DNA of 64,000 bases from Streptomyces canus (GTDB lineage: Bacteria > Actinomycetota > Actinomycetes > Streptomycetales > Streptomycetaceae). Positions 37,425 to 45,862 of the stretch are shown one piece after another (within the stretch, counting starts at the first letter, position 1; each line of letters opens with the position of its first letter). The notes beneath the pieces were generated by a model. It did no database searches. It saw only the letters and a list, made by a program, of their open reading frames with translations, and was not told the origin of the DNA. The DNA lies in the NCBI RefSeq assembly GCF_030816965.1, contig NZ_JAUSYQ010000002.1:9972001-10036000 (forward strand), given 5' to 3'. The position numbers and the translations under genes are program-made.

Positions 37425-38672
37425 TCAGGAGGTGACGGCGCACTGGCCGCGGTCGGCCTTCCGCGGCCCTTCGGCCGTCGGCCGGATGTCGAAGTCGAAG
37501 ATCGCCGTGGGGAGGTAGAGGGTGCTGCATGCGTTCGGGATGTCCACGACGCCGCTGAGGCGGCCCTCGATCGGGGCGGAACCGAGCAGCAGGTAGGCCT
37601 GTTCGCCGCTGTAGCCGAAGGTTTTCAGATACTCGACGGCGTTGAGGCAGGCGTTGCGGTACGCCATCGTCGCGTCGAGGTAGTGGTTCGTGTCGGTCTC
37701 ATGGTCGACGGAGATGCCGACGAACGAGATGAACTCGGTGTACTGCGGGGCGACGTTGCCGGGCATGAAGATCGGGTTGGTCGTGACGCCGTACTTCTCC
37801 ATGCCGCCCTTGATGAGGTCGACGTGCAGGTCGATGAAGCCGCCCATCTCGATGGCGCCGCAGAAGGTGATCTCGCCGTCGCCCTGGCTGAAGTGCAGGT
37901 CGCCGCCGGAGAGCAGAGCGCCGGGGACGAGGACGGGGTAGAAGACCCGGGAGCCGCGGGTGAAGTTCTTGATGTCGTGGTTGCCGCCGTTCTCCCGGGC
38001 CGGGACGGTACGGGCGCCCTCGGTGGCGATCCGCCTGCCGACGTCGTCGCTCGCCGTTCCGGCCAGGGCGTTGTCGGCGAGGGGTGGCAGCGCGAGAGCC
38101 GGCACCCGGTGCGGGTCGGTGTCGATGAGGGCCTGCTCACGGGCGTTCCAGCGGGCCAGCAGTTCGGCTGAGGGCGCGGTGCCGAAGAGGCCGGGATGGG
38201 TGATCCCGGTGTAGCGGACGCCGGGAATGTGCCGGGAGGTGGCCTGCTGGCCGTGGAAGTCCCAGACGGCCTTGTAGGAGTCGGGGAAGTGGTCGGTGAG
38301 GAATCCGCCGCCGTTGTCGCGGGCGAAGACGCCGGTGTAGCCCCAGCCCTGCCCCGAGCCTTCGCCCTCCGCCTGCGGCACGGGGCCCAGGTCGAGGATG
38401 TCCACGACGAGCAGGTCACCGGGTTCGGCGCCCTCCACGGCGATGGGGCCGCTGAGCATGTGCGCGTGGGTGAGGTCGACGTCGCGGACGTCGTTGGCGG
38501 AGTCGTTGTTCCCGATCTGGTTGTCGGTCCAGTCCCGGCACTCGATACGGAACTCCGAGCCGGGCCGCACCGTGACGGCGGGCGGGATGTCGGGGTGCCA
38601 GCGGTTGTGGCCGGGCACTTTCTGGTCACGCATGGACAGGGCCTGGTCGACACTGAAGACGACTTCGGGCAT
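37425..38672 (-). CDS. fmdA: Formamidase/acetamidase
   Basis: 415 residues, ATG 38672. The FmdA/AmdA family hydrolyses short aliphatic amides such as formamide or acetamide to ammonia and the acid. Signatures: WHPDIPPAVTVRPGSEFRIE, AVEGAEPGDLLVVDILDLGP, WDFHGQQATSRHIPGVRYTG, PGALLSGGDLHFSQGDGEIT, and GFSGEQAYLLLGSAPIEG-like C-terminal element. Length agrees with bacterial formamidases. It follows the FmdB gene by 42 bases, as in methylotroph fmd operons. The product is cytoplasmic, with no signal peptide. Confidence 0.95.
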   Translation of the reverse strand: MPEVVFSVDQALSMRDQKVPGHNRWHPDIPPAVTVRPGSEFRIECRDWTDNQIGNNDSANDVRDVDLTHAHMLSGPIAVEGAEPGDLLVVDILDLGPVPQAEGEGSGQGWGYTGVFARDNGGGFLTDHFPDSYKAVWDFHGQQATSRHIPGVRYTGITHPGLFGTAPSAELLARWNAREQALIDTDPHRVPALALPPLADNALAGTASDDVGRRIATEGARTVPARENGGNHDIKNFTRGSRVFYPVLVPGALLSGGDLHFSQGDGEITFCGAIEMGGFIDLHVDLIKGGMEKYGVTTNPIFMPGNVAPQYTEFISFVGISVDHETDTNHYLDATMAYRNACLNAVEYLKTFGYSGEQAYLLLGSAPIEGRLSGVVDIPNACSTLYLPTAIFDFDIRPTAEGPRKADRGQCAVTS

Positions 38673-38714
38673 GGAATGCCTCCGTAATCCGGTACTGCGT
38701 GGTGCGTGCGGGGA

Positions 38715-38996
38715 TCAGGGCTTGGGGAGCCCGGCCTGACGGGGATCGGCCGCCGGGATCGGCCGGCGGCGGGCCGGGGGCACGTCGGTGACGACCCGCG
38801 GCTCATGGGCACTGGCCTCCTGGGCATGCAGGGCACGGGCCAGCGGAGCGGAGGTGCGGGCGAGCAGCGGGGCGGTGAAGACCCGGCGGGCCGGGCCTGC
38901 GCAGCTCTCGCACGGCTCCTCGGCGAGAGCCCGGCCGATCGGCCGGACCACGTCGAAGGGGCCGCAGGCCGCACAGCGGTACTGATACGTGGCCAT
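38715..38996 (-). CDS. fmdB: FmdB family zinc ribbon protein
   Basis: 93 residues, ATG 38996 with GGAGG nine bases upstream. The N-terminus MATYQYRCAACGPFDVVRPI and EEPCESCAGPARRVFTAP form a CxxC...CxxC zinc ribbon; the C-terminal half is proline and alanine rich. FmdB proteins were first proposed to regulate formamidase expression in methylotrophs. It is translated just before fmdA and belongs to the same transcript. Confidence 0.92.
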   Translation of the reverse strand: MATYQYRCAACGPFDVVRPIGRALAEEPCESCAGPARRVFTAPLLARTSAPLARALHAQEASAHEPRVVTDVPPARRRPIPAADPRQAGLPKP

Positions 38997-39015
38997 GGGC
39001 TGTCAACCTCCAAAA

Positions 39016-39046
39016 GCTTCGAGAAAAAAGTATTTCCATCCGAAGC
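39016..39046 (-). promoter_or_regulatory. AT-rich leader hairpin upstream of fmdB
   Basis: GCTTCG and its reverse complement CGAAGC enclose 19 bases that on the transcript contain a run of six U. The stem ends 20 bp upstream of the fmdB start and could cover or release the leader near the ribosome binding site. The AT-rich character stands out in this genome. Confidence 0.5.
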
Positions 39047-39080
39047 AAATGGGCAAGAGGGTCGCGTGTTGCGCACAGGT

Positions 39081-39109
39081 AAAAAAGAACTCCCCGCGGG
39101 TCAGGGAAG
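39081..39109 (-). terminator. Intrinsic terminator at the end of the AmiC-like gene
   Basis: On the minus strand CTTCCC pairs with GGGGAG across UGACCCGC, followed after two to three bases by six T. The hairpin overlaps the stop codon of the AmiC-like gene. A rare U-tailed terminator in a streptomycete, and one placed inside an apparent operon, suggests attenuation. Confidence 0.65.
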
Positions 39110-40198
39110 TTGCTGCAGCACGTCCCAGCGCAGCCCGTCGGCGGCCGCGAGGAAAACCCGCTGCTCAAGGTGGCGGTCACGGATCTGGACCGTGCCGCGG
39201 GGGCTCTCGTACTCCAGCCCCTCGGCGGTCGCCTGGATGCGCCGCACATCCGTGTCGCCCGCCCGGCGCAGCAGTTCGGTGAGCATGCGCACGCCCTCGT
39301 AGCACGACTCGCCGAGGCTGTTGAGCACCGGTGCGCCGGGGCCGAACCGGCGGAAGTAGGCGGCGGCGAAGTCGAGCCCGGACGCGGTCGGCAGGTCCTC
39401 GAAGTAGCCGGCCGAGGTCATCAGGCCCCGGGTGTTCTCCGGTCCGGTGGCCAGCAGGACGTTCTCCTCGATCAGGGAACTGAACCGGATGAGGTCGCGG
39501 TCCAGCCCGGCCGCGGTGAAGGCGCGGTTGAAGAGGACGGCGTCCTGCCCGATCAGCAGCATCAGCACGGCCTCGCAGCCGCTTGCCGCGACTCGCGCGA
39601 GGACGGGCCCGAAGTCCTGGGTACCCAGCGGCACATACATCTCGTCACAGACCTCGCCGCCCAGTTCGCGCAGATAGCGGTGGGCGGCGCGGGCCGACGA
39701 GCGGGGCCAGACGTAGTCGTCGCCGACGATCGTCCAGCGGCGGATGTCCAGTTCGCTCGCGAACCACCGCAGCGCGGGCCGCAGTTGACGGTTCGGGGTC
39801 TCACCGGTGAGGAAGACACCCGGGGAGCGCTCGCCGCCCTCGTACAGCGCCGTGTAGACGTAGGGCACACGGCCGTCGATGCGCGGGGCGACGACCTCGC
39901 GGACGGCGGAGATGTGCCAGCCGGCCACCGCGTCGACGACGCCTCCGGAGATCAGTGCGTCGACCTCCGTGGCCACCTGCTCGGGCGGCGCGCCGCCGTC
40001 GACGAGCACCAGGCGCACTTCCCTGCCCAGTACGCCCGATGCGGCGTTGACCTCCTCGGCCGCGAGCTGGGCGCAGCACTCGCAGGAGGGGCCGAAGATG
40101 CCGGCCGGGCCCTGGAGCGGTATCACCAGGGCGACATCCAGTGCGTCACGGGCCCGGTTCGCCGGGGCGCCGAGCCGGACAGACGCCTTCTCGATCAT
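39101..40198 (-). CDS. AmiC/UrtA-like amide or urea binding protein without signal peptide
   Basis: 365 residues, ATG 40198. The type I periplasmic-binding fold is clear: DVALVIPLQGPAGIFGPSCE at residues 21-40, LVLVDGGAPPEQVATEVDAL, VYTALYEGGERSPGVFLTGE, VLMLLIGQDAVLFNRAFTAA, and FFRR-like C-terminal region. The similarity to amide and urea receptors (AmiC, UrtA) is in GPAGIFGPSCECCAQLAAEE. There is no signal peptide, so, like AmiC of Pseudomonas, it probably works in the cytoplasm as a ligand sensor, not as a transporter receptor. No amiR-type gene is adjacent; a MarR gene lies divergently 109 bases away. Confidence 0.88.
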   Translation of the reverse strand: MIEKASVRLGAPANRARDALDVALVIPLQGPAGIFGPSCECCAQLAAEEVNAASGVLGREVRLVLVDGGAPPEQVATEVDALISGGVVDAVAGWHISAVREVVAPRIDGRVPYVYTALYEGGERSPGVFLTGETPNRQLRPALRWFASELDIRRWTIVGDDYVWPRSSARAAHRYLRELGGEVCDEMYVPLGTQDFGPVLARVAASGCEAVLMLLIGQDAVLFNRAFTAAGLDRDLIRFSSLIEENVLLATGPENTRGLMTSAGYFEDLPTASGLDFAAAYFRRFGPGAPVLNSLGESCYEGVRMLTELLRRAGDTDVRRIQATAEGLEYESPRGTVQIRDRHLEQRVFLAAADGLRWDVLQQLP

Positions 40199-40263
40199 AG
40201 GCGCTCACCCTAGCCATTGCTTGCTACGGGAATATTTCACAGCGATAAGGAAAGGACTGTATC

Positions 40264-40278
40264 GTGGAATCACTCCAC
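40264..40278. promoter_or_regulatory. Small inverted repeat in the amiC-like/marR promoter gap
   Basis: GTGGA-N5-TCCAC sits 30 bp upstream of the MarR start, between the two divergent genes. MarR proteins bind short dyads of this length. A second pair, CTACGGG and CCCGTAG, lies further apart around the same region. Confidence 0.4.
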
Positions 40279-40307
40279 CCGTAGATCACGACGACTCTGG
40301 CAGGGCG

Positions 40308-40748
40308 ATGACCACGACCACCCCGGCGGCCGTAGCCGATCTCGACCTCGCGCGTGCGCTCACTCTCGTCGAGCGCAGCGTCGTCCTGCGGCTCGGTGAG
40401 GCGCTGAAGGCCGAGGGCGGCACGCTCGAGGAGTGGCGGGTGCTGTCGTTCCTGGGCGACGGCGAAGGCCGTGCCATGACCGAGATCGCCGAGTTCGCGC
40501 TGCTGTCCGCGCCCACCCTGACCAAGGTCGTCGACCGCATGGTCTCCCTGAACCTCGTCCTGCGCCGGGTCGACGACCAGGACCGGCGGCGCGTGCTGGT
40601 CTTCGCGTCCGAGCGGGGCAACGAGGCGCTGACCCGGTGGACGGCGGCGGTCGAAGAGGAGCAGGAGGGCATCGTGTCCGCTCTCGGTGCGGAGGAGACG
40701 GCCCTGCTGAGGGCATTGCTCCAGCGGGCCTCCCGACGCCTTGGGTGA
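40308..40748 (+). CDS. MarR family transcriptional regulator
   Basis: 146 residues, ATG 40308. The winged helix: LEEWRVLSFLGDGEGRAMTE, IAEFALLSAPTLTKVVDRMV and LVLRRVDDQDRRRVLVFASE. The N- and C-terminal helices for dimerisation are present. Its gene is divergent from the AmiC-like gene and is the only regulator beside the amide operon, so it probably controls it. Whether it binds an amide or relies on the AmiC-like protein is unknown. Confidence 0.92.
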   Translation: MTTTTPAAVADLDLARALTLVERSVVLRLGEALKAEGGTLEEWRVLSFLGDGEGRAMTEIAEFALLSAPTLTKVVDRMVSLNLVLRRVDDQDRRRVLVFASERGNEALTRWTAAVEEEQEGIVSALGAEETALLRALLQRASRRLG

Positions 40749-41310
40749 GCGGTCGCGCCGCGCGGCGCGGGTGCGGTGGTCTCAGGCCGGCTGCTCGATG
40801 CGGGACACCCCTCGAAGATGGGGGACTGCTGCTGGGCATGAAAGACCTCACCAGCGTGGACATGGCCTGCGCCTATGCTCTGCGGCGAGCGGCCACCTGC
40901 CTTCCGGCGACCACTAAAGGTCCGGGTTCGCGGCGCACGGCGCATCGTCCAGCGCACGCTTCAGCACGCCGGCGTCGATGTGCTCGCCATGATCGGGTAG
41001 CCATGCACCTGCTGCCGCCGCCATGTCACATGCCGTCGCAATGATCGCCGAAGTAGGCGAGTGCAGCTCGCCGGTACCCATGTCCTGCCCTGAGGCAGGG
41101 TGGAAGCCGTTTCCCCGTGGCCCGGTGGCCGGGTGGCCGGGATCATCTTGCGAGACCCGCGCCGAGATCACCCGCCGAGGGAAGCCCGCCAGACGCAAGC
41201 GACGGTGCCGGAGCCCAACCTTCGCCGCACGACGGTGCAGCCGATGGCATGCGAAGGAAGCGGAGAAGTACAAGGCCGTTGGCGCGGGTGCGCGTCAGAA
41301 AGGGCTCGGG
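40749..41310. other. Mostly unassigned; possible 54-residue minus frame
   Basis: A minus frame at 40914-41078 (MGTGELHSPTSAIIATACDM, then AGAWLPDHGEHIDAGVLKRA) looks protein-like but has a weak ribosome site and no recognised family. Nothing else is seen. Confidence 0.3.
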
Positions 41311-41448
41311 TTACTCCGGCTCCCCGCTGTCGGCGTCGAACACCTTGGTGAACGTGGCACCGCACCGGCAGCGCGAGTACTCGACCAGTTCCCCTTGTTC
41401 GGACACGCTCAGTCCCTGACTGAGTCTCACATGCACATGATCACCCAT
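41311..41448 (-). CDS. Small hypothetical protein with paired cysteines
   Basis: 45 residues from ATG 41448, with AAGGAAAG nine bases upstream. MGDHVHVRLSQGLSVSEQGE is followed by LVEYSRCRCGATFTKVFDAD; the CxC pair could bind zinc or a metal. Small, no known family. The opposite strand shows no better frame. Confidence 0.45.
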   Translation of the reverse strand: MGDHVHVRLSQGLSVSEQGELVEYSRCRCGATFTKVFDADSGEPE

Positions 41449-41580
41449 GATGAGCTGCTTTCCTTGATGCCTGCAGTCCGCCACATCGTGTGGGCCGGCC
41501 GCTCCCGCCCGCAATGCCGCAGCTCACACAGTTCGCGGATGCGGCCACAGTGCTGGGGCCCACCACGGTCGCAGCCATGG
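41449..41580. other. Short intergenic stretch
   Basis: No gene seen; contains the upstream region of the small protein at 41311. Confidence 0.4.
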
Positions 41581-42054
41581 TCACCCATGCGGGAGGGCAT
41601 GGCCTGATCGCCGTTCGGGACGCATCTGGGCGGCCCCCGGGACCCCCAAAATGCCTCTGAAACCCCCTACATCTGCCCGACCAAATCTTGACAAGAAGAG
41701 ACTCAAGATGGTGTCCGGGGTGCTGTTGAACGCGATGGCCGCATCGGGCGCGTACCGCCGAATCAGGTTGATGACCTGCTCGAGGAGTCCGACCTGGTCG
41801 TCCGAGTGCCGCAGGCCACCGCCGACGGTGACGCACTCCCACGGGTGTGCCCGCAGCGCGTTCCCGACGACCACTTCCACGTCGTCACTTCCGTCAAGGC
41901 CGATGAGACAGGTCTCCACGCCCACGCCGTGTTCGGCGAACTTGGTCAGTCCCGCCTCGATCGCCTTGGCCACCGGCTCGGGATCCCACGGCCCGGGCAC
42001 CCGATACGGATCAAGTCCGATGACGAGAACGCGGGGTGAAGCAGTGGTGTCCAT
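41581..42054 (-). CDS. Conserved hypothetical actinomycete protein
   Basis: 157 residues from ATG 42054. The main part (MDTTASPRVLVIGLDPYRVP, AKAIEAGLTKFAEHGVGVET, VVVGNALRAHPWECVTVGGG, VINLIRRYAPDAAIAFNSTP) has alternating strands and helices, a Rossmann-like small protein. After AFNSTPD the last 30 residues look atypical (SRFGRADVGGFRG), so the natural end may have been lost by a frameshift or deletion. Function unknown. Confidence 0.65.
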   Translation of the reverse strand: MDTTASPRVLVIGLDPYRVPGPWDPEPVAKAIEAGLTKFAEHGVGVETCLIGLDGSDDVEVVVGNALRAHPWECVTVGGGLRHSDDQVGLLEQVINLIRRYAPDAAIAFNSTPDTILSLFLSRFGRADVGGFRGILGVPGAAQMRPERRSGHALPHG

Positions 42055-42086
42055 GTCCGGACGATACGCGTCGAACGGCCCACGAA

Positions 42087-42872
42087 TCAGAAGGTGATGC
42101 TGAAGCCGCGTGACACCGTTCCGGACCCGGGTTCCCGGGGTCGCATGAGCCGTAGGTCGTCGCCCCACGCGTCGAGTGTGGGGCCGTGACCGGCCCGCCG
42201 TGCTACCTCCTCGACCCGCGCGAACAGCTGCTGCTGGAGCCCCACCGCACCCGTGGCCGCGATGTGTCCGATGGCATCCAGCAGGGCGTCCGTCTCCCAC
42301 CCGGGCAGGGGGAACCGCTCCAGTTCCCACACCAGGTACTTGTTGTAGGGCCGTGGACGCCGGTCGAGTGCGAACAGCAGCTCCAGCAACTGCCCCATGC
42401 TGTCGGCGGCGTCCAGCCGGGCGGCGAGCGGTCGGCCGTCGCGGGCGTTCTTGACGGACCGGTAAAGCGAGTTGGCGTAGGCGTCAAGCGGGCCGGCCGC
42501 CGCGTGGAACGCCTCGTCCTCGCTCAGCAGCGCCTTGGCGGCGACGATGTCCGCGATCTCCCCGTCGAGCCGGTCGAGCAGGACCCGGGCACGGGCGAGG
42601 GCGTACCGCTCCCAGCCGCCGAGTCGGCGCAGACCGTCGACCGTGGTGACGACGAGGTCGAGGTCCGCGGAGCGATGGCCGTCCAGTGCCGCGAGTCCGC
42701 TCGAGGACCCACCGGCGAGGATGACGTACACGTCGTGGTCGGAGTGCTCGGTGGTCATGCCGTCGTGGGCGCGCGAGCCCTTCAGCAGGAGGCCGGCGAC
42801 GCCCGGGTCAGTGGTGGCGCGGGCGAGGAACTCGTCGTAGGACAGCGGGGGTTGGGGAGTCACGTGCGTCAT
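42087..42872 (-). CDS. Nucleotidyltransferase-domain protein
   Basis: 261 residues from ATG 42872, GGGAGA just upstream; a longer in-frame start at 42977 lacks a site. The nucleotidyltransferase motif GSRAHDGMTTEHSDHDVYVI holds the GS and DxD-like acidic pair (HSDHD). A helical C-terminal domain follows (YNKYLVWELERFPLPGWETD). Similar proteins include minimal NTases and aminoglycoside-type nucleotidyltransferases. Substrate unknown. It is followed closely by the hypothetical gene at 41581. Confidence 0.85.
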   Translation of the reverse strand: MTHVTPQPPLSYDEFLARATTDPGVAGLLLKGSRAHDGMTTEHSDHDVYVILAGGSSSGLAALDGHRSADLDLVVTTVDGLRRLGGWERYALARARVLLDRLDGEIADIVAAKALLSEDEAFHAAAGPLDAYANSLYRSVKNARDGRPLAARLDAADSMGQLLELLFALDRRPRPYNKYLVWELERFPLPGWETDALLDAIGHIAATGAVGLQQQLFARVEEVARRAGHGPTLDAWGDDLRLMRPREPGSGTVSRGFSITF

Positions 42873-43077
42873 GGGGATCTCCCGGGTGCGAGGAGGGCGG
42901 GGAAACGCGGACCGCCCCTGCCGTCGTGCCGACGGGAGGGTGGTCGCTCCGTCCGCGGCGGTCATGTGCCGCCGCACCGAGGATCAACGCACGCCCGGGA
43001 CGCTATACGGCCCCGGCGACCGTCCGCATCCCGTTATTCCGTTGCCTCATCGCCTCGGTGCCTCGTGTTCCCTTCTC

Positions 43078-43842
43078 TCAGCCGTCGTCCTCCGCGAGGT
43101 ACACGCCGAACACCGCTCCCTGCGGGTCCCGCAGAACGGCGATCCGGGGGCCGTCGGGGACAGAGGTGGGTTCCATGAGGACGGTGCCACCCGCCGAGGT
43201 CGCGCCGGCCGTGGTGGCGTCCACGTCCTCGACGGCGAAGTACGGCAGCCAGTGCGGCGGCACCTCGGGCGGGAACTTGTCGTCCATGGTCACCATGCCG
43301 CCGAAGTCGGCGCCGTCCAGACCCCACTGCGTGTAGTGCTCCGAGGCGTTGACGCTCCAGCCGAACACCGACGTGTAGAAGGCCTCGGCCCGCTCGGGGG
43401 CCCGTGTCAGCAGTTCCACCCAGCCCAGCGAACCGGGCGCGTTGAACAGTCCCGCGCCCGGGAAGGACCGGGCCTGCCAGAGCTGGAAGGCGGCGCCGGC
43501 CGGATCGAGGGCCACGGTGAAGCGGCCCACGTCGAACACGTCCATCGGTTCGACCAGGACCGTGCCCCCGGCCTCGGTCACCTTTCGCGCGGCGGCGTCG
43601 GCGTCCGTCACCGCGAACGACACGTTCCAGGCCACCGGCTGCGACTCCTGATACAGCGGGGTCAGTGCCGCGACCGCCGCGTCGCCGAGGTGCGCGACGG
43701 TGTAGCCCCCGGCCTCCGCGCGCGGATCCGTCTCGGAGCGCCAGCCGAACAGCTCCGCGTAGAACCCCTTGGCAGCCTCCATGTCGTCGGTCCCCAGCTC
43801 GGTCCAGCAGGGGCCGCCGGTCACCGGCTTGTCGAGCTTCAT
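43078..43842 (-). CDS. Two-domain VOC family protein
   Basis: 254 residues from ATG 43842, GGGAGGA six bases upstream. Two glyoxalase-like domains: GPCWTELGTDDMEAAKGFYA with PAGAAFQLWQ, then LGWVELLTRAPERAEAFYTS with DPQGAVFGVY. The arrangement resembles the CFP30B/hydroxylase-like group in actinomycetes. Metal ligands are not obvious in both domains. Function unknown; possible role in metabolite binding or resistance. Confidence 0.9.
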   Translation of the reverse strand: MKLDKPVTGGPCWTELGTDDMEAAKGFYAELFGWRSETDPRAEAGGYTVAHLGDAAVAALTPLYQESQPVAWNVSFAVTDADAAARKVTEAGGTVLVEPMDVFDVGRFTVALDPAGAAFQLWQARSFPGAGLFNAPGSLGWVELLTRAPERAEAFYTSVFGWSVNASEHYTQWGLDGADFGGMVTMDDKFPPEVPPHWLPYFAVEDVDATTAGATSAGGTVLMEPTSVPDGPRIAVLRDPQGAVFGVYLAEDDG

Positions 43843-44020
43843 GGTGTTCCTCCCGGAGCGAGCTGCTCTGCGGCCCCTCCACCACGCTAAGCCCGGGCCC
43901 TGGTCCCGGCATCCGGCGGCAACAGGGTGGCGCGCGGCGCGCGGACCGCCGTACCCTCGCCCCGTACCGCACCGCATGGCGGCCTCCAGCGCACACCACT
44001 CAGGACCCGGAGGTCCCCGC

Positions 44021-44935
44021 ATGCCCGCGCTCACGGTGCGCCCCTTCCGCCGCAACGACCGCGACCAGCTCACCGACCTGGTCAACGCGCATGTCTCCGC
44101 CGTCGTCCCCGGCGTCTCCGTCTCGACCAACACGGTGCTCAGCGCCCTGGAGCGGCAGCCCGACGAGTTCATCACCGACCCGTGGGTGAGTGAACGCGTC
44201 ACCCTCGTCGCCGAGCAGCGCGCCCACGTGATCGCCGCCGCGCATCTGCTGCGCTACCGGTCCGGTCCGGAGGTCGGCGAGTCCTACCGGGACATCGGTG
44301 AGATCGACTGGTTCCTGTGCCATCCGGCGGCCTCCTTCCGGCCGGACGCCGACGAGGCCGCCGACCTGCTGATGGGCGCCTGCCTGGCCCAGCTCGCCCG
44401 GTGGAACGTACGCGCCCGGTACGCCGGCGGAGAGGTGCCCGCCCCCGCGGTGTACGGCCTGCCCCGCACCTGGCCGCACATCCGTGCCGCGTTCGAACGC
44501 GCGGGCTTCAGGCACGTCGGCGACACGGAGGTGATCCTGATCGCGCGGGTGCCCGACCTGCCGTCCGTCGAGGCCCGCCCCGGCACCACGGTCCAGCGCA
44601 CGCTGGGGGAGTGCGGCACCCGTCTCACCGCGTACGCCGACGGGCGCGCCCTAGGCTTCATCGAGGTCGACACCTCCCTGGCCCGCCCGGAACGGCACGC
44701 CCGCACCGCCGGCCTCGCCGACATCGGCAACCTGCACATCGACCCGGGGGCGTACGGCAAGGGCCTGGAGCACTGGCTGCTCGCCCAGGCCGCCGACTGG
44801 CTGCGCCTGTGCGGGGCGGACCGTCTCCTCGCCTACGCACCCTCGACCGACAAGACGGCGCTCGACCACCTGACCTCGGCCGGCTTCCGTGAACTGACCC
44901 GCACCGACCGCCGCTGGGAGCACCGGCCGGGCTGA
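44021..44935 (+). CDS. GNAT family N-acetyltransferase, two-domain
   Basis: 304 residues from ATG 44021, with CGGAGG upstream. Two GNAT-like halves: PALTVRPFRRNDRDQLTDLV to about residue 145, and a second with TRLTAYADGRALGFIEVDTS, ADIGNLHIDPGAYGKGLEHW (the acetyl-CoA site) and LLAYAPSTDKTALDHLTSAG. The first half is degenerate and probably binds substrate. It is divergent from the two-domain VOC gene. Substrate unknown. Confidence 0.88.
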   Translation: MPALTVRPFRRNDRDQLTDLVNAHVSAVVPGVSVSTNTVLSALERQPDEFITDPWVSERVTLVAEQRAHVIAAAHLLRYRSGPEVGESYRDIGEIDWFLCHPAASFRPDADEAADLLMGACLAQLARWNVRARYAGGEVPAPAVYGLPRTWPHIRAAFERAGFRHVGDTEVILIARVPDLPSVEARPGTTVQRTLGECGTRLTAYADGRALGFIEVDTSLARPERHARTAGLADIGNLHIDPGAYGKGLEHWLLAQAADWLRLCGADRLLAYAPSTDKTALDHLTSAGFRELTRTDRRWEHRPG

Positions 44936-45126
44936 GGTCGGATGCCCGGCCGATACCCGATCGGATGGTCGGCCGGCACCTCGACCAGCACGATCCGCGT
45001 CCCGTCCGGATCCGCGATCCACATCTTGATCAGCCCCCACGGCGCCTTCACCAGCGGCCGCACGATCTCGACGCCCGTGCCCTGAAGCTCCTCGATCTCG
45101 ACCTCTGTCCCTCCGCGCTGAACCAC
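44936..45126 (-). pseudogene. VOC protein 3' fragment
   Basis: On the minus strand GTGVEIVRPLVKAPWGLIKM, WIADPDGTRIVLVEVPADHP is the second half of a glyoxalase-like protein with the family end DPDGTRIVLVE. The first half is missing; the frame then enters the GNAT gene region and continues as noise to 44833. Confidence 0.7.
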
Positions 45127-45211
45127 GACCAGCCAGCCTCGACGTCACGCTCTTGTCGGCGTAAAGCTCCTGGCCAGACTGGTCAAGAGAACCTGAGGAG
45201 AGGTTGCGCTC

Positions 45212-45862
45212 TCAGTGACCGGCTCTGGGCGCCCGTCGATGGGTCGAGCGGATGAGGACGGAGACCAGGGCGGCCAGGTCTGCCGCGCCGGCGGCGTCGT
45301 CCGCGTAACGCGTGGTCTGCAAGGGGCCGGCCTGATCCAGCCGAACTCCCTCCAGCTCCAGGACATAGGCGAGGGTGAGCATGGCAAGGCGGGCGTTGCC
45401 ATCCGGGAAGGGATGAAAGAAGGCCACGTCCAGGTAGGCCCTGGCCGCACGGGAGGCCAGGGGGACTCGCGGGTCAGAGCTCTCGCGCAGACAGTGTTCA
45501 AAGTCCCGCTGGGTGTGCGGCGTAAGTGCGTAGCGTTCCCGGCCGCCCTTGGCGAAAGCATCGCCTTGTCGGAACGCGACCTCAGGATTGCCAAGGACAA
45601 GCCGCTGCCATTCAGCCAGAAGCGCGCAGGTGAGGGGGCGCTTGCGGGAAGCGTCTGCGCGCGACCGAGCCAGCGCCGCGAGCAATCGGTCGCCACGAGC
45701 CGGATTCGAGGAATGGTCCCCCGCACCGCACCAGATGCCGAAGCCGTCCACGGCCGCCTCGACCGGGGCCGGCGTCTCACCGACCGCGAAAGCCCAGTCG
45801 ATCTGGTTTCTGACACGGCACCAGGCAGCCAAGGCGTCAGCGGTCACGATAAGGCTTCTCAC
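45212..45862 (-). CDS. Fic/DOC family protein with an altered catalytic motif
   Basis: 216 residues. The Fic core is HPFPDGNARLAM at residues 150-161, preceded by ASRAARAYLDVAFF. The canonical motif is HxFx(D/E)GNGRxxR; here the second glycine is alanine and the final arginine, which holds the beta-phosphate of ATP, is methionine. The catalytic His150 and Asp154 remain. AMP transfer may thus be weak, or another nucleotide or phosphate donor may be used, as in Doc or other Fic relatives. No inhibitory (S/T)xxxE(G/N) helix was found in this protein. The start overlaps the end of the upstream gene by 26 bases. Confidence 0.85.
   Translation of the reverse strand: MRSLIVTADALAAWCRVRNQIDWAFAVGETPAPVEAAVDGFGIWCGAGDHSSNPARGDRLLAALARSRADASRKRPLTCALLAEWQRLVLGNPEVAFRQGDAFAKGGRERYALTPHTQRDFEHCLRESSDPRVPLASRAARAYLDVAFFHPFPDGNARLAMLTLAYVLELEGVRLDQAGPLQTTRYADDAAGAADLAALVSVLIRSTHRRAPRAGH

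Noticed and set aside
35800..37530. 576-residue minus frame spanning DUF1097 and the hydrolase gene
   Set aside because: Only the part from 36357 encodes a membrane protein; the upstream half is a shadow of the MetX-like hydrolase.
44936..44985. GC-rich inverted repeat CCGGCCGA...TCGGCCGG after the GNAT gene
   Set aside because: It lies inside the VOC remnant and its arms are short with a long spacer; a terminator is possible but not supported.
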